Assembly: GCF_003148495.1 (NCBI RefSeq)
Contig: NZ_QGGH01000001.1
Location: 1,074,347 to 1,138,346 of the forward strand
DNA length: 64,000 bases
Source: Mesorhizobium loti
GTDB taxonomy: Bacteria; Pseudomonadota; Alphaproteobacteria; Rhizobiales; Rhizobiaceae
Direction of reading: 5' to 3'
Part shown: one piece after another, positions 11,319 through 22,557 of the stretch
Layout: each line of letters begins with the position of its first letter
How positions within the stretch are numbered: the stretch's first letter is position 1
Translations under genes and position numbers: made by a program
Notes under the pieces: generated by a model
Database searches by the model: none
Told to the model about the DNA's origin: nothing
Seen by the model: only the letters and a program-made list of their open reading frames with translations

Positions 11319-12215
11319 ATGAATTCGAAGCCCGGACTTCCCGAATTGTCGGCGCTGGCCGCAATCGTCTTGCATCGCAGCTTCCGCAAGGCGGCCGACG
11401 ATCTTGGCCTGTCCCCCTCGACGCTCAGCCACATGATGCGGACGCTGGAGCGGGGCATGGGCGTGCGCCTGCTCAATCGCACCACACGCAGCGTTGCGCC
11501 GACCGAGGCTGGCGAACGGCTGGTCGCACGCCTGCGGCCGCTCTTGTCGGATATCGATGCGGCACTAGCCGAGGTTGATGACTTCCGCGGTCTTGCGTCA
11601 GGGACGCTGAGGATCAACACCAGCGAGATCGGTGCCCGGCTGTTGCTCGGATCCGTGGTGCCGTCGTTTCTTCAGCGCTACCCCCAGGTCTCGCTCGATC
11701 TCGTCACCGAGGGAAAGCTGGTCGATATCGTCGCCGAAGGCTTTGATGCCGGCATCCGCCTGGGCGAGGCCGTACCGCGGGATATGGTCGCGGTGCGCTT
11801 CGGTGGGCCGACACGCTTCATCGCCGTTGCATCGCCGGCCTATCTCGCCGGCCGCCCGGCTCCGCACACGCCAGATGATCTCGGGGATCAAGCCTGCATC
11901 CGGTTCCGCTTGCCGAGCGGTAAGCCCTATCGGTGGGAGTTCGAGAAACATGGCCAGGAGATTGCCATCGATGTTCAGGGCGCACTGACACTCGACAGTA
12001 TGGAGTTGATGGCCGAAGCAGCGGCTTGCGGCATGGGCGTTGCCTACATATCGGACAAGACTGCCAAGCCTTACCTCGATCAGGGATCGCTCGTCACCGT
12101 GCTGGACGATTGGTGTCCGCCCATTCCCGGCCTGTTCCTCTATTATCCAGGCCACCGGCTGGTGCCGCCGGCGCTGCGCGCCTTCATCGACGTGTTGAAA
12201 GAGACGAAGGGCTGA
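11319..12215 (+). CDS. LysR-family transcriptional regulator
   Basis: A 298-residue LysR regulator with an N-terminal helix-turn-helix (LSALAAIVLHRSFRKAADDLGLSPSTLSHMMRTLE) and a periplasmic-binding-like effector domain of the CrgA/DsdC-type group (GTLRINTSEIGARLLL). It lies divergent from the SDR gene, whose expression it probably adjusts in response to a small ligand. It ends five bases before the convergent MFS gene. The effector is unknown. Confidence 0.92.
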   Translation: MNSKPGLPELSALAAIVLHRSFRKAADDLGLSPSTLSHMMRTLERGMGVRLLNRTTRSVAPTEAGERLVARLRPLLSDIDAALAEVDDFRGLASGTLRINTSEIGARLLLGSVVPSFLQRYPQVSLDLVTEGKLVDIVAEGFDAGIRLGEAVPRDMVAVRFGGPTRFIAVASPAYLAGRPAPHTPDDLGDQACIRFRLPSGKPYRWEFEKHGQEIAIDVQGALTLDSMELMAEAAACGMGVAYISDKTAKPYLDQGSLVTVLDDWCPPIPGLFLYYPGHRLVPPALRAFIDVLKETKG

Positions 12216-12220
12216 GGTCG

Positions 12221-13405
12221 CTACTCGGCTGGGGCCGTCAGCGGCGGCGTGGCGTTGCTGCGCCCTTCCCAGACATAGGAAGCGAGCGCCACTGCGACGG
12301 CGACAAGCATCGCGATGGCGCCGAGCAGCGGCAGGCTGCGGTAGCCATAGCCGGCATTGAGCATGGCCGCGCCCAGTGACGCGGCAAGCGCGATGCCGAC
12401 ATTGAAGCCGGACGGAATGAGCGACGAAGCGAGATTCGAGGCGTCTGCCGTCCAGGCCAGGATGCGGGTCTGGATCGGCGTGCCGATGGCGAAGTTGAGA
12501 CCGCCCCAGATGACGATCGCGACAACCATCGGCAGGGGATAGGGGCTGACGGCATAGATGACGGCCAGCGTCACCGCCTGCAAGCCCAGCATGGTGATCA
12601 ATGACGGCATCAGCTTCCAGTCGGAGAGCTTGCCGCCCAGGAAGACACCGAGCGTGGCGCCGACGCCGTTGAGCAGTAGCACCCACGGCACCAGGTTCTC
12701 GTCGAGCCCGGTGACCTCCAGCAGTGTCGGGGTGATGTAGGTGAACAGGCCGAACTGGCCGATCATCAGCATCAGCATCAGGATCAGCGAGGTCCAGATC
12801 TGCTGGCGTGCCAGCACGCGAACCTCGCGGGCGAAACCGGCGGGCCTGGCCGACGATCCCGTCGTGCGCGGCAACAGCGCTGCCATGGCAAGCGTTGCCG
12901 CCACGCCCAGCGCGCACATCACCCAGAAGGTCGCGCGCCAGCCCCAGATGTTGCCGATCGCAGTGCCAGCCGGCACGCCGATGACGTTGGAGACGGTGAG
13001 GCCGGACAGGATGACGGCAACCGCCATGCCGCGCTGGTCCTCGCGCACAAGACCGACGGCAACGACCATGGCGACGCCGAAATAGGCGCCGTGCGCGACC
13101 GCAACGGCAATGCGCAACAAAAGCATCGAGGTGAAATCGGGCGCTAGCGCGCAGGCCGCCTGGCCGATGGTGAAGGCGATGGCGAGGCCGAGCAGCAAGG
13201 TTTTGCGCGACAGCGACTTGGTGGCGAGCGCCAGCAGCGGCCCGCCGATGGCGATGCCGCAGGCATAGCCGGAGACGAGATAACCGGCGGAGGGAACCGA
13301 AACGCCAAGACCTTGCGCCACTTGCGGCAGCACGCCGGCTATGACGAATTCGGTGGTGCCAAAGGCAAAGGCGGCGATGAACAGGGCGATGAGCGGAAGC
13401 GACAT
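12221..13405 (-). CDS. MFS transporter, DHA1/AraJ-type efflux permease
   Basis: A 394-residue integral membrane protein with about 12 hydrophobic segments. The start MSLPLIALFIAAFAFGTTEFVIAGVLPQ and the loop after helix 2 are typical of the DHA1 drug or sugar efflux subfamily (AraJ, YdhP, chloramphenicol-resistance type). It should use the proton gradient to export small molecules; the substrate cannot be told. It sits convergent with a LysR gene. No regulator is adjacent upstream. Confidence 0.88.
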   Translation of the reverse strand: MSLPLIALFIAAFAFGTTEFVIAGVLPQVAQGLGVSVPSAGYLVSGYACGIAIGGPLLALATKSLSRKTLLLGLAIAFTIGQAACALAPDFTSMLLLRIAVAVAHGAYFGVAMVVAVGLVREDQRGMAVAVILSGLTVSNVIGVPAGTAIGNIWGWRATFWVMCALGVAATLAMAALLPRTTGSSARPAGFAREVRVLARQQIWTSLILMLMLMIGQFGLFTYITPTLLEVTGLDENLVPWVLLLNGVGATLGVFLGGKLSDWKLMPSLITMLGLQAVTLAVIYAVSPYPLPMVVAIVIWGGLNFAIGTPIQTRILAWTADASNLASSLIPSGFNVGIALAASLGAAMLNAGYGYRSLPLLGAIAMLVAVAVALASYVWEGRSNATPPLTAPAE

Positions 13406-13502
13406 GGGAAGGCCTTAGCTGGAATGGCCTCAAACCACGGATGGGCTTTGCGGGCAATCCAGAAATTTTTGGCGCCGCTTTAGCTTTTCTTGACCGATGG
13501 CA

Positions 13503-13712
13503 TTAGGCCGGGGTCTTGCGGCCATAGGGAATCTTCAGCCACGCCCGCTCGTGGAGATAATAGAGCAGCGATTTGGTGACGACCTCGGTCAGGCCAATGG
13601 TCGCGGCGAGCTTGATGCTTCCCGTCACGACCAACGAAATGATGATCGTGTCGATGGTGCCGGTCGCCCGCCAGGAGAGCGCCTTGGCGAAACTGCGCGA
13701 ATGGGTGTCCAT
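13503..13712 (-). CDS. Small DUF2061 membrane protein
   Basis: A 69-residue protein with the DUF2061 pattern: RSFAKALSWRATGTIDTIIISLVVTG near the N-terminus, two hydrophobic segments, then LTEVVTKSLLYYLHERAWLKIPYG. The ATG is preceded by GGAGG. Its function is unknown; members are often found next to sulfate or cysteine genes, which is not the case here. It lies alone between an MFS gene and the Na/Pi transporter, all on the minus strand. Confidence 0.85.
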   Translation of the reverse strand: MDTHSRSFAKALSWRATGTIDTIIISLVVTGSIKLAATIGLTEVVTKSLLYYLHERAWLKIPYGRKTPA

Positions 13713-13799
13713 CGATTTCCTCCGAAAGGCTGGGCTAATGGACCCTTATCCCGACTGGAGGAAGCAGAGCAAAGGTATTTTTGCCGTCGAAACGATGGA

Positions 13800-15464
13800 T
13801 CAGCTCGCCTTCAGCCGCGACCCCGTCAGCAGCCCGCGCTCTTCGAGCACCGGATAAGCCATCGAGGCCAGCAGCGAATTGATCTGCTTCAGGTCGCGGA
13901 TGGTGTCGAGATGGATCGAGCTGGTCTCGACGCTCTTGGCCGTGCCGTCGCGCAGCCGCACGAAATGGCTGGCGCTGGTTTCCTTCTCGCGGTCGCGCAG
14001 CTGGTCCTTTTCCAGCACCAGCTGGCGGGCAGTCTCGGGATCGCGCGACACCAGCACGTTGAAGGCGAGCCGGGCATTGGCCAACACCGAGCTGTGGAAG
14101 GCGAACAATTCACTCCAGCCCTCGTCGGTGAATTCCAGTCCGCGCTCGAACTTCTTCTTCACATGCACCAGCATGTTGCGCACGATGATGTCGCCGACCT
14201 GCTCCAGCTTGACACAGGCGCCGATCAGCTCCTGGCAGCGCAGCGCTTCGTCCTCGGTCAGCGGGTTCCTGGTAAGCTTGGCCAGATAGAGCTTGATGGC
14301 CGCATGCTTCCTGTCGACGCGGTCGTCGAGTGCGGCCAGAGCCTTGATCTTGTCGGCGTCGGCGCTCTCGTAGAGCTCGATGATGCGCTTGAGCATGATC
14401 TCGACGGTCTCGCAGACCCGCACCACCTCGCGGGTGGCGTTGGCCAGCGCCTGGCTCGGCACGTCGAGCGCGCTCTCGTTGAGCGCCGACAGCTCGACGA
14501 CGTCGAGCGTGCTGGCCGGCGCCGGCTTGGTGCCAAGCGCCACGATCTTCTCCGAAGCGCGGTAGACGAACCCTGCCAGCGGCAGCCCGGCAAGCAGGAT
14601 CAGCACATTGAACAGGATGTGGGCATTGACGATCTGGTCCGCCGCCGTCGAACCGAGAAAGGCAAAGTGCGGCCTGAAGATCATGACCAGGATCAGCATG
14701 ACCAGCGAGCCAAGACCGCGCATCAGGAGATTGCCGATCGGCACGACGCGCACTTCGGGGCTCGACGAGCGGGTCAGCATCGGCGCGATGATCGAGGACC
14801 CCAGATTGACGCCGAGGATGAGGACGACGCCGAGTTCGGGCGTGATCAGGCCACGGCCGGCCAGCGTCGCCATCAAGAGCACCGCCGCGATGCTCGACTG
14901 GAACAGCCAGGTGATCAGCGCCGCCAGCAGGTAGGCGGTGATGGAATCGGTCGAGAAGTAGTTGATGATGACCGGCATGAGCTGGCTGTTGCGCAGCGGC
15001 TCCGATGCCTGGCCGATCATCTCCAGCGACAGGATCAGAAGGCCGATGCCGACCAGGATGCGGCCGGACTGGCGCCAGTCGCGCCGCTCGGTGGCCATGA
15101 ACATCACCGTGCCGGTAATCAGGCAGAGCGGCACCAGCAAGGTCAGATCGAAGGTGAGCAGCTTGACCACCAGAGCCGAGCCGATCTCGGCGCCGCGCAC
15201 GGCAAGCTGACCGGCGGCGCCCGAGACGATGCCGGAGCCGGCGAAGGAGCCGACCAGCAGCGTGACGGCGGTGGAGCTCTGCAGGGCGATGGCGAGGCAG
15301 GTGCCGGCCAGCACCGCCATGATCGGATTGCGCATGGTGGCGCGCAGGCGATGGCGCAGAACGTCGCCATAGGCGCGCTCGACGCCGGTCTTCACCATGC
15401 GGGTGGCAAACAGCATCAGCGCCACGGCGCCGGCCAGATGCAGGAGGACGACGGACCCGCTCAT
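13800..15464 (-). CDS. Na/Pi cotransporter family protein with PhoU-like C-terminus
   Basis: A 554-residue protein. The first half has repeated QSST-containing membrane motifs (IALQSSTAVTLLVGSFAGSG and LFQSSIAAVLLMATLAGRG), the signature of the NptA/YjbB Na+/phosphate family. The last 200 residues are helical and charged, with PhoU-like repeats (HAAIKLYLAKLTRNPL, CVKLEQVGDIIVRN). It should move phosphate across the inner membrane; YjbB-type members export it. I chose the ATG at 15464, not the TTG six codons upstream, because the TTG lies within the edge of a palindrome. Confidence 0.9.
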   Translation of the reverse strand: MSGSVVLLHLAGAVALMLFATRMVKTGVERAYGDVLRHRLRATMRNPIMAVLAGTCLAIALQSSTAVTLLVGSFAGSGIVSGAAGQLAVRGAEIGSALVVKLLTFDLTLLVPLCLITGTVMFMATERRDWRQSGRILVGIGLLILSLEMIGQASEPLRNSQLMPVIINYFSTDSITAYLLAALITWLFQSSIAAVLLMATLAGRGLITPELGVVLILGVNLGSSIIAPMLTRSSSPEVRVVPIGNLLMRGLGSLVMLILVMIFRPHFAFLGSTAADQIVNAHILFNVLILLAGLPLAGFVYRASEKIVALGTKPAPASTLDVVELSALNESALDVPSQALANATREVVRVCETVEIMLKRIIELYESADADKIKALAALDDRVDRKHAAIKLYLAKLTRNPLTEDEALRCQELIGACVKLEQVGDIIVRNMLVHVKKKFERGLEFTDEGWSELFAFHSSVLANARLAFNVLVSRDPETARQLVLEKDQLRDREKETSASHFVRLRDGTAKSVETSSIHLDTIRDLKQINSLLASMAYPVLEERGLLTGSRLKAS

Positions 15465-15480
15465 GTCGCCGCCTGCATGC

Positions 15481-15502
15481 AAACAGGGCGCGCGCCCTGT
15501 TT
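15481..15502. repeat. Perfect 22-bp palindrome upstream of the Na/Pi gene
   Basis: AAACAGGGCGC at 15481-15491 is followed by its exact reverse complement to 15502. It sits 17-38 bases before the transporter start and could be an operator or an mRNA 5' hairpin. The remaining gap up to 15848 is AT-richer and holds no gene that I can support; it must contain the promoter of the RcnB-like gene. Confidence 0.6.
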
Positions 15503-15848
15503 GGCGTGGCGAGCGGGATGAAAAACGGGGTTACGAATCATGACCATGGCGTTGGTGGATATTAGCTCGAATATTTTAGCCGGATAATAAAATCTTGTCG
15601 ATTTCAAGGGGCCGTTGCAGCGCGACAAGCGGTGTCGGAAAATGGACGGACGCGCAAATGGTTGCATGCCGGGCCGTCGCGGCACGGGCGGATCGCGCGG
15701 TGCCGCGATTGGTGCCTTACCTTTGCGATGATGTTCAAGTCTCGTGGGTAAATGGAGGAATTCATTACATAATTGTAATGCAGGTGTTCAGTTTCAGTTC
15801 ATCCTCCTGCGGCTACTCCTCTGGCATCGACAACCAAGGAGACTTCTC

Positions 15849-16217
15849 ATGAAACGCATTGTCCTTTCCGCCCTCGCTTTCTCGATGCTGGCCGCCACGT
15901 CGCTCACCGGCCAGGCCGCACCGCTGAATGCACCGGTCGCTCCGCAGTCGAACCCCAGCCAGGTCGACTGGCAGAAGCCCGGCCACCACAGCGATGTGAA
16001 GAAGCGCGTTTTCAAGAAGAAGGTCGTCGTGAAGCGCAACAACTGGCGCAATGGCCAGAAATATTCCAGCTGGAAGCGTCATCAGCCGATCCGCGACTAT
16101 GGCCGCTACGGCCTGCATCGTCCCGGCCGCGGCCAGGAATGGATCCGCGTCGGCAACGACTATGTGCTGGTCGGCATCCTCTCCGGCGTCATCTTCGGCG
16201 CGCTTGCCGCACAGTAA
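15849..16217 (+). CDS. Secreted RcnB-like protein
   Basis: A 122-residue protein with a clear signal peptide (MKRIVLSALAFSMLAATSLTGQAA) and a basic, tryptophan- and tyrosine-rich mature part. The tail YGLHRPGRGQEWIRVGNDYVLVGILSGVI matches the C-terminal pattern of the RcnB family (periplasmic nickel/cobalt homeostasis protein of E. coli). AAGGAG lies eight bases before the ATG. Many alphaproteobacterial members have no proven metal role, so the metal function is only a family hint. Confidence 0.7.
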   Translation: MKRIVLSALAFSMLAATSLTGQAAPLNAPVAPQSNPSQVDWQKPGHHSDVKKRVFKKKVVVKRNNWRNGQKYSSWKRHQPIRDYGRYGLHRPGRGQEWIRVGNDYVLVGILSGVIFGALAAQ

Positions 16218-16243
16218 CCGGCACCTGGCCGGCCATTGAAGCG

Positions 16244-16273
16244 AGGCGGCCCGCAACGGCCGCCTTTCTTTTT
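16244..16273 (+). terminator. Intrinsic terminator after the RcnB-like gene
   Basis: AGGCGGCC (16244-16251), a six-base loop and GGCCGCCT (16258-16265) are followed by TTCTTTTT. This is a standard hairpin plus T-run placed 27 bases after the stop. Confidence 0.8.
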
Positions 16274-16357
16274 GGCCTGTGGAAACCGGGTATGGCCCGC
16301 ATTAGGGGTCGTCGGACTTCGCAGGCATGATTATATGGTGGGGAAACGAGTTCCCCG

Positions 16358-18304
16358 ATGCGCTTTCCACCCGCCTTCCTCGACGAGATCCGCGACCGCG
16401 TGCCGATTTCATCGGTTGTCGGCCTGCGCGTCGCGTGGGACCGGAAGAAGACCAACGCGCCGCGCGGCGACTATTGGGCCTGCTGCCCGTTCCATGGCGA
16501 GAAGAGCCCGTCCTTCCACTGCGAGGACAAGAAGGGCCGCTACCATTGCTTCGGTTGCTCGGTCTCGGGCGATCATTTCAAGTTCCTCACCGAACTCGAC
16601 GGGATGAGCTTTCCCGAAGCGGTTGAAAAGATCGCCGACATGGCCGGCGTGCCGATGCCGGTTCGCGATGCGCAGGAGGAGCGGCGCGAAAAGGAACGCG
16701 CCAGCCTGACCGACGTCATGGAGATGGCGACCAGCTTCTTCCAGGAACGGCTGCAGGGACCGGAAGGCGCCAAAGCGCGCGCCTATCTCAGAGATCGCGG
16801 GCTGACGCCGGCGACGCAGCAATCGTTCCGGCTCGGCTTCGCCCCCGACAGCCGAAATGCGCTCAAGGAGCATCTCGCCGCCAAGGGCGTCCCGAAAGCC
16901 GATATCGAGGCCTGCGGACTGGTGCGCCACGGCGACGACATCCCGGTTTCCTACGACTGGTTCCGCGACCGCATCATGTTTCCGATCCCGGATTCCAGGG
17001 GCAAGATCATCGCCTTTGGCGGCCGCGCGCTGCAGCCCGATGCGCTGGCCAAATACATGAATTCGCCCGATACCGAGCTCTTCCACAAGGGCAACGTGCT
17101 CTATAATTTCGCCCGCGCCCGCAAGGCGCTCGCAAAGGGCGGCACGGTCATCGCCGTTGAAGGCTACATGGACGTGATCGCACTGGCGCAGGCCGGCTTC
17201 GAGAATGTCGTGGCGCCGCTCGGCACCGCGCTCACCGAGAACCAGCTCGAGCTGCTCTGGCGCATGGCGCCGGAGCCGATGTTGTGTTTCGACGGCGACA
17301 AGGCCGGGCTGAAGGCGGCGTGGCGGGCCGCCGACATGGCGCTGCCGTCGGTGCAGGCCGGGCGCTCGGCGCGCTTCGCGCTGTTGCCGGAAGGCAAGGA
17401 TCCCGACGATCTGGTCAAGGCCGCAGGGCCGGATGCGTTCCGCATCGTGCTGGCCGAAGCACGGCCGCTGGTCGATCTGTTGTGGATGCGTGAGACGGCG
17501 GGCGGCGTCTTCGACACGCCGGAGCGGCGGGCCGAGCTCGAGAAGACCCTGCGCGAGCTGACCAGCCGCATCCGCGACGAAAGCCTGCGCTACCATTATC
17601 AACAGGAGATGCGCGAGCGCGTGCTGAGCTTCTTCGGCTCGCAGCGCAGTGCGCGCCAAGGGCGTCAAGATGGCGGCCGGCCAGGCGAGCGTGGCCAGGG
17701 CAAGGCGGCCGCTCCCGGCGGGCAGTTCGCCAAGCCTGGCGGCGGCCGCATGGCGATCACCGAAAGCCTCGGCCAATCCGCGCTGGTCAAGCGCGGCGGC
17801 GAGGGGATGTCGGTGCGCGAAGCGACGATCATCGTCGCATTGATCAACCATCCGGCACTGATCGACGAGAATTTCGCTCATATCGAGTTTCTCGATCTCG
17901 CCAACTCCGATCTGAGGCGGCTGCATGCGGCGATCCTCGATGCGATGGCGCATGACATGGCCAATGACCGTCAGGCCGTCATCGCGACGATCGAACGCGC
18001 CGGCTGCGCCGAGATCTGGGAGCGGGCCGTCGGCCTGATCCGGCGGATGCGGCAATGGCCGGCGCTGGAGACCGCTGCCCTTGAAGATGCCCGCGATGCT
18101 TTCAGCCAGGCACTGCACTTGCAGCGCAGCGCGCGCACCTTACATAAGGAACTGAAACAGGCGGAAGCGGCGCTCGCCACCGATCCCACAGACGAAAACT
18201 ACCGGCACCTGATCGAAATTCAGGCGCAATTTCAGGATGTACAGGCGACGGAAGCGCTGATCGAAGGTTTCGGCGTGTCCTCGGGCAGGGCTGGGCGAGC
18301 TTAG
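16358..18304 (+). CDS. dnaG: DNA primase DnaG
   Basis: A 648-residue bacterial primase. The N-terminal zinc ribbon has Cys43, His46, Cys64 and Cys67 (CCPFHGEKSPSF and RYHCFGCSVSGD). The TOPRIM core follows, with AVEGYMDVIALAQAG and FDGDKAGLKAA carrying the acidic metal ligands. A Gly/Gln/Arg-rich linker near residues 430-465 leads to the C-terminal DnaB-interaction domain. It makes RNA primers at the replication fork. It precedes rpoD, as in the macromolecular synthesis operon of many bacteria, but 420 bases separate the two here. Confidence 0.97.
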   Translation: MRFPPAFLDEIRDRVPISSVVGLRVAWDRKKTNAPRGDYWACCPFHGEKSPSFHCEDKKGRYHCFGCSVSGDHFKFLTELDGMSFPEAVEKIADMAGVPMPVRDAQEERREKERASLTDVMEMATSFFQERLQGPEGAKARAYLRDRGLTPATQQSFRLGFAPDSRNALKEHLAAKGVPKADIEACGLVRHGDDIPVSYDWFRDRIMFPIPDSRGKIIAFGGRALQPDALAKYMNSPDTELFHKGNVLYNFARARKALAKGGTVIAVEGYMDVIALAQAGFENVVAPLGTALTENQLELLWRMAPEPMLCFDGDKAGLKAAWRAADMALPSVQAGRSARFALLPEGKDPDDLVKAAGPDAFRIVLAEARPLVDLLWMRETAGGVFDTPERRAELEKTLRELTSRIRDESLRYHYQQEMRERVLSFFGSQRSARQGRQDGGRPGERGQGKAAAPGGQFAKPGGGRMAITESLGQSALVKRGGEGMSVREATIIVALINHPALIDENFAHIEFLDLANSDLRRLHAAILDAMAHDMANDRQAVIATIERAGCAEIWERAVGLIRRMRQWPALETAALEDARDAFSQALHLQRSARTLHKELKQAEAALATDPTDENYRHLIEIQAQFQDVQATEALIEGFGVSSGRAGRA

Positions 18305-18724
18305 TTTGAAGCGAGTGAGACGCGAAGGCGTCGTTGCGCGTCGAAATGGCGCGTAACGGGCTAAGTCGGGTAATTGATTCGCTTTTTTCATGCGAATCAT
18401 GCGAGAGGCGCTTGACCTTCTGGCAGATTGGCGGAATCAGGACGATTCGAAACGTTAACCCGAACCCGCGTCGACGGGAAATAAGCGATGTGAGGGTACT
18501 GGTCACTGGACAGGCAGCCTGCCTGCCACAGATATCAGGGTTAATCTGGACTTAATGCATGTCGCCCAAAAGGGAAACCGGTTTGGGGCAACGACATTCA
18601 CCAAACGAACGAGTTGATGCAGTTACTGGCCCGGTGAAGCGCGTTTCATAAGAGCGCATCCGATTTGACTGGTCCGACAGCTTACGCGGCTTCGATGTTC
18701 GGCCGCGAGGAGAAGATAAAGACT
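18305..18724. promoter_or_regulatory. dnaG-rpoD intergenic region
   Basis: This gap of 420 bases lies upstream of rpoD and is less GC-rich in its middle. It contains a -35-like TTGACC near 18410 and a palindromic repeat at 18557-18597, described separately. It presumably carries the rpoD promoter. No small gene with a ribosome site is convincing. Confidence 0.4.
18557..18597. repeat. Rhizobial-type intergenic palindrome, copy A
   Basis: The element runs from GCATGTCGCCCAAAAGGG to GGGGCAACGACAT and folds into an imperfect hairpin (ATGTCG pairs with CGACAT, CCCAAA with TTTGGG). In reverse complement it aligns with the element at 29391-29439, so it is a dispersed repeat family within this genome. 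Confidence 0.7.
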
Positions 18725-20746
<2,022 letters not shown>

Positions 20747-20784
20747 GCTCGGACGGCGGTCGCCGGCCAGTTCAATCCATTCGA

Positions 20785-20818
20785 AGGCCCGGAGCGTCCG
20801 CCGTTCCGGGCCTTTTTT
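20785..20818 (+). terminator. Intrinsic terminator of rpoD
   Basis: AAGGCCCGGA (20785-20794), a ten-base loop and TCCGGGCCTT (20805-20814) are followed by a T-run. It lies about 40 bases after the rpoD stop and overlaps the stop of the convergent dioxygenase gene. Confidence 0.9.
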
Positions 20819-21872
20819 ACAACGGCACGTTCAGCCGCGTCCCCTTGACGATGATGCCGCCCCGGTCGCCGATCTCAATCGAACCATAGCGCTGCCTGAA
20901 GCACTCGGGCAGCGGACGGTCGCCGGGGACCGACAGCCACAGGCGCAGCATATGGCGACGCTTGTCCGGGTCTGGCCAATCGCGAAAGCCCATGCGGTCG
21001 TGCAGCAGCGAATGATTGTAGACAAACTGCATGTCGCCGGGCCGAAGCCGCATCGACAGGTTCAGCAGGGGATCATTGGCAAGCCTGTCGAAGAGATCCA
21101 GCGCTTCGATATGCGCCGCGCTCAGCCGCATGGCATCGGGGAAGCGTTGCGCGCTGTCGATATATTGGCGCTGATAGATACCGGTCAGCAATCCGGCATG
21201 CCAGTTGAGGACCGGGATTTCGAAGTAGGGCTTTTCCCCTTCCGGTATCTCGCCGCGCCGGTCGGTGGCGATCGGATCAAACAGCAGGCGCACCAGATCG
21301 GGCCGTCTTTTGCGCATCTCGTTGTAGATCGTCACCGTGCTAACCAGCAGGGACTCGCCGCCTTGCATGGCATCCCTTAGGCAAAGCAGACCGACGACAT
21401 CGGCGGAGTCGGTGTGAAACGTCTGGCGCTCCGACGTCTGGTAGATGCGTGTCGTGGCGTCCCTGGCGTCGGCGCCGATGTCGCGGACATGGCCGAGGAC
21501 ATGGCCCTGGGCATTCTGGGACCGTGCGCTCCCCAGATGCGCGCCGACCCCGCAGAAGACCGTTGCCGCCATTTGCGCGGAGTATCGCTCGACCGGGAGG
21601 CCGCGAAGCACCTCGAACCCAATGCCTGCGATGAGTTTTTCGCGAAGGGTGGCAAGATGGCCGGCAAGCCTGGGCAAGGGGAAATCAGCCTTGGTCAAAT
21701 TGCCGATATCCTGCGAGCGGGCGAGAAAGCCGGTTGCCGCCATTTCCAATTCCGCGACGTCCTGCGGGTCCAATTCGACCAGCCAATTCTGCGGATGCTT
21801 CGCCATGTCCTCGCCGGTCCACGCGGCAGGACTTTCGATCTTTCCCGGCGGCAGCTCGATGGTCTCGCGCAT
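20817..21872 (-). CDS. TauD/TfdA-family Fe(II)/2-oxoglutarate dioxygenase
   Basis: A 351-residue enzyme. [14 protein letters not shown] supplies the H-x-D iron ligands (His153, Asp155), and [11 protein letters not shown] supplies the distal histidine (probably His291) with the arginine that binds 2-oxoglutarate. The size and the [10 protein letters not shown]-terminal part fit the TauD/TfdA/gamma-butyrobetaine hydroxylase superfamily. The start at 21872 follows CAGGAG. It hydroxylates an unidentified small molecule. It is transcribed away from the GYD gene and carries no linked transporter that would name a substrate. Confidence 0.85.
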   Translation of the reverse strand: MRETIELPPGKIESPAAWTGEDMAKHPQNWLVELDPQDVAELEMAATGFLARSQDIGNLTKADFPLPRLAGHLATLREKLIAGIGFEVLRGLPVERYSAQMAATVFCGVGAHLGSARSQNAQGHVLGHVRDIGADARDATTRIYQTSERQTFHTDSADVVGLLCLRDAMQGGESLLVSTVTIYNEMRKRRPDLVRLLFDPIATDRRGEIPEGEKPYFEIPVLNWHAGLLTGIYQRQYIDSAQRFPDAMRLSAAHIEALDLFDRLANDPLLNLSMRLRPGDMQFVYNHSLLHDRMGFRDWPDPDKRRHMLRLWLSVPGDRPLPECFRQRYGSIEIGDRGGIIVKGTRLNVPL

Positions 21873-22198
21873 GAAGCTCTCCTGCGGCCGGACCCGTCTC
21901 GGACACCGCCGGGGATTTCCCAGGCTGACGGCCACGACGGAGATTGCCGCAATCGGGCGGGTTTTTAAACCGGCTTTCCCAGGTCGGCGCCGACTGTTTG
22001 CCGTCGTCGCCATGCCGCCGTCTTCGTGGCGCCTGGCGCGAGGCTCGCCTTCACCCAGCAATCGTGCGCCGGAGCGATAGTCCTTGCGGGACGTTCGCCG
22101 CGGGAGGATAATTTCGTATCGGATGCATTTCTGGGCGACAACCCGGATGCCCGCCCCGGCGAAGCCGCCGTGCTCCGTGGCCCCGGAGGAGGTGTGCC
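21873..22198. other. Intergenic region between divergent genes
   Basis: About 325 bases lie between the dioxygenase and GYD starts. GGAGG occurs just before the GYD start. The divergent promoters should be here; I see no repeat or operator that I would defend. Confidence 0.35.
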
Positions 22199-22492
22199 AT
22201 GACAAGCTACATCGTGCTGATGAACTGGACGGAGCAGGGCGCCAAAAACGTGCGCGATTCACCGAAGCGGCTCGACGCCGCAAGGAAGCAGCTGGGAGAT
22301 ATGGGTGGATCGTTCAAGGCGTTCTACCTGACCATGGGCGAATACGACATGGTGGCGGTGGTCGAAGCGCCCGACGACGCGGTGCTGGCGCGTTTCTCGC
22401 TGATGCTGGCGGCGAGCGGCAATGTCAGGACGCGGACACTGAAGGCCTTTCCCGAATTCGCCTACCGCGAGATCATCACCTCGCTCGGATAG
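22199..22492 (+). CDS. GYD-domain protein
   Basis: A 97-residue protein of the GYD family (MTSYIVLMNWTEQGAKNVRDSPKR, then GSFKAFYLTMGEYDMVAVVEAPDD). The family is a ferredoxin-like fold in the dimeric alpha/beta barrel group and takes its name from the G-x-Y-D core seen here as GEYD. GGAGG lies about nine bases before the ATG. No biochemical role is established for the family. It is followed by the EamA transporter on the same strand after 65 bases, with no clear functional link. Confidence 0.85.
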   Translation: MTSYIVLMNWTEQGAKNVRDSPKRLDAARKQLGDMGGSFKAFYLTMGEYDMVAVVEAPDDAVLARFSLMLAASGNVRTRTLKAFPEFAYREIITSLG

Positions 22493-22557
22493 GGCCGTGA
22501 CGAAACAGCGCGTAAAGCGCATCGCCATTCCTGGGGAGCTTGCGCTAGGATATAGCC

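Noticed and set aside
11598..13457. 619-codon frame on the minus strand over lysR and MFS genes
   Set aside because: It overlaps two well-supported genes, is extremely Arg/His-rich, and has no motif.
13497..15521. 674-codon frame antisense to the Na/Pi transporter
   Set aside because: Shadow frame; composition (Gln/His/Arg/Asp) mirrors the transporter codons on the other strand.
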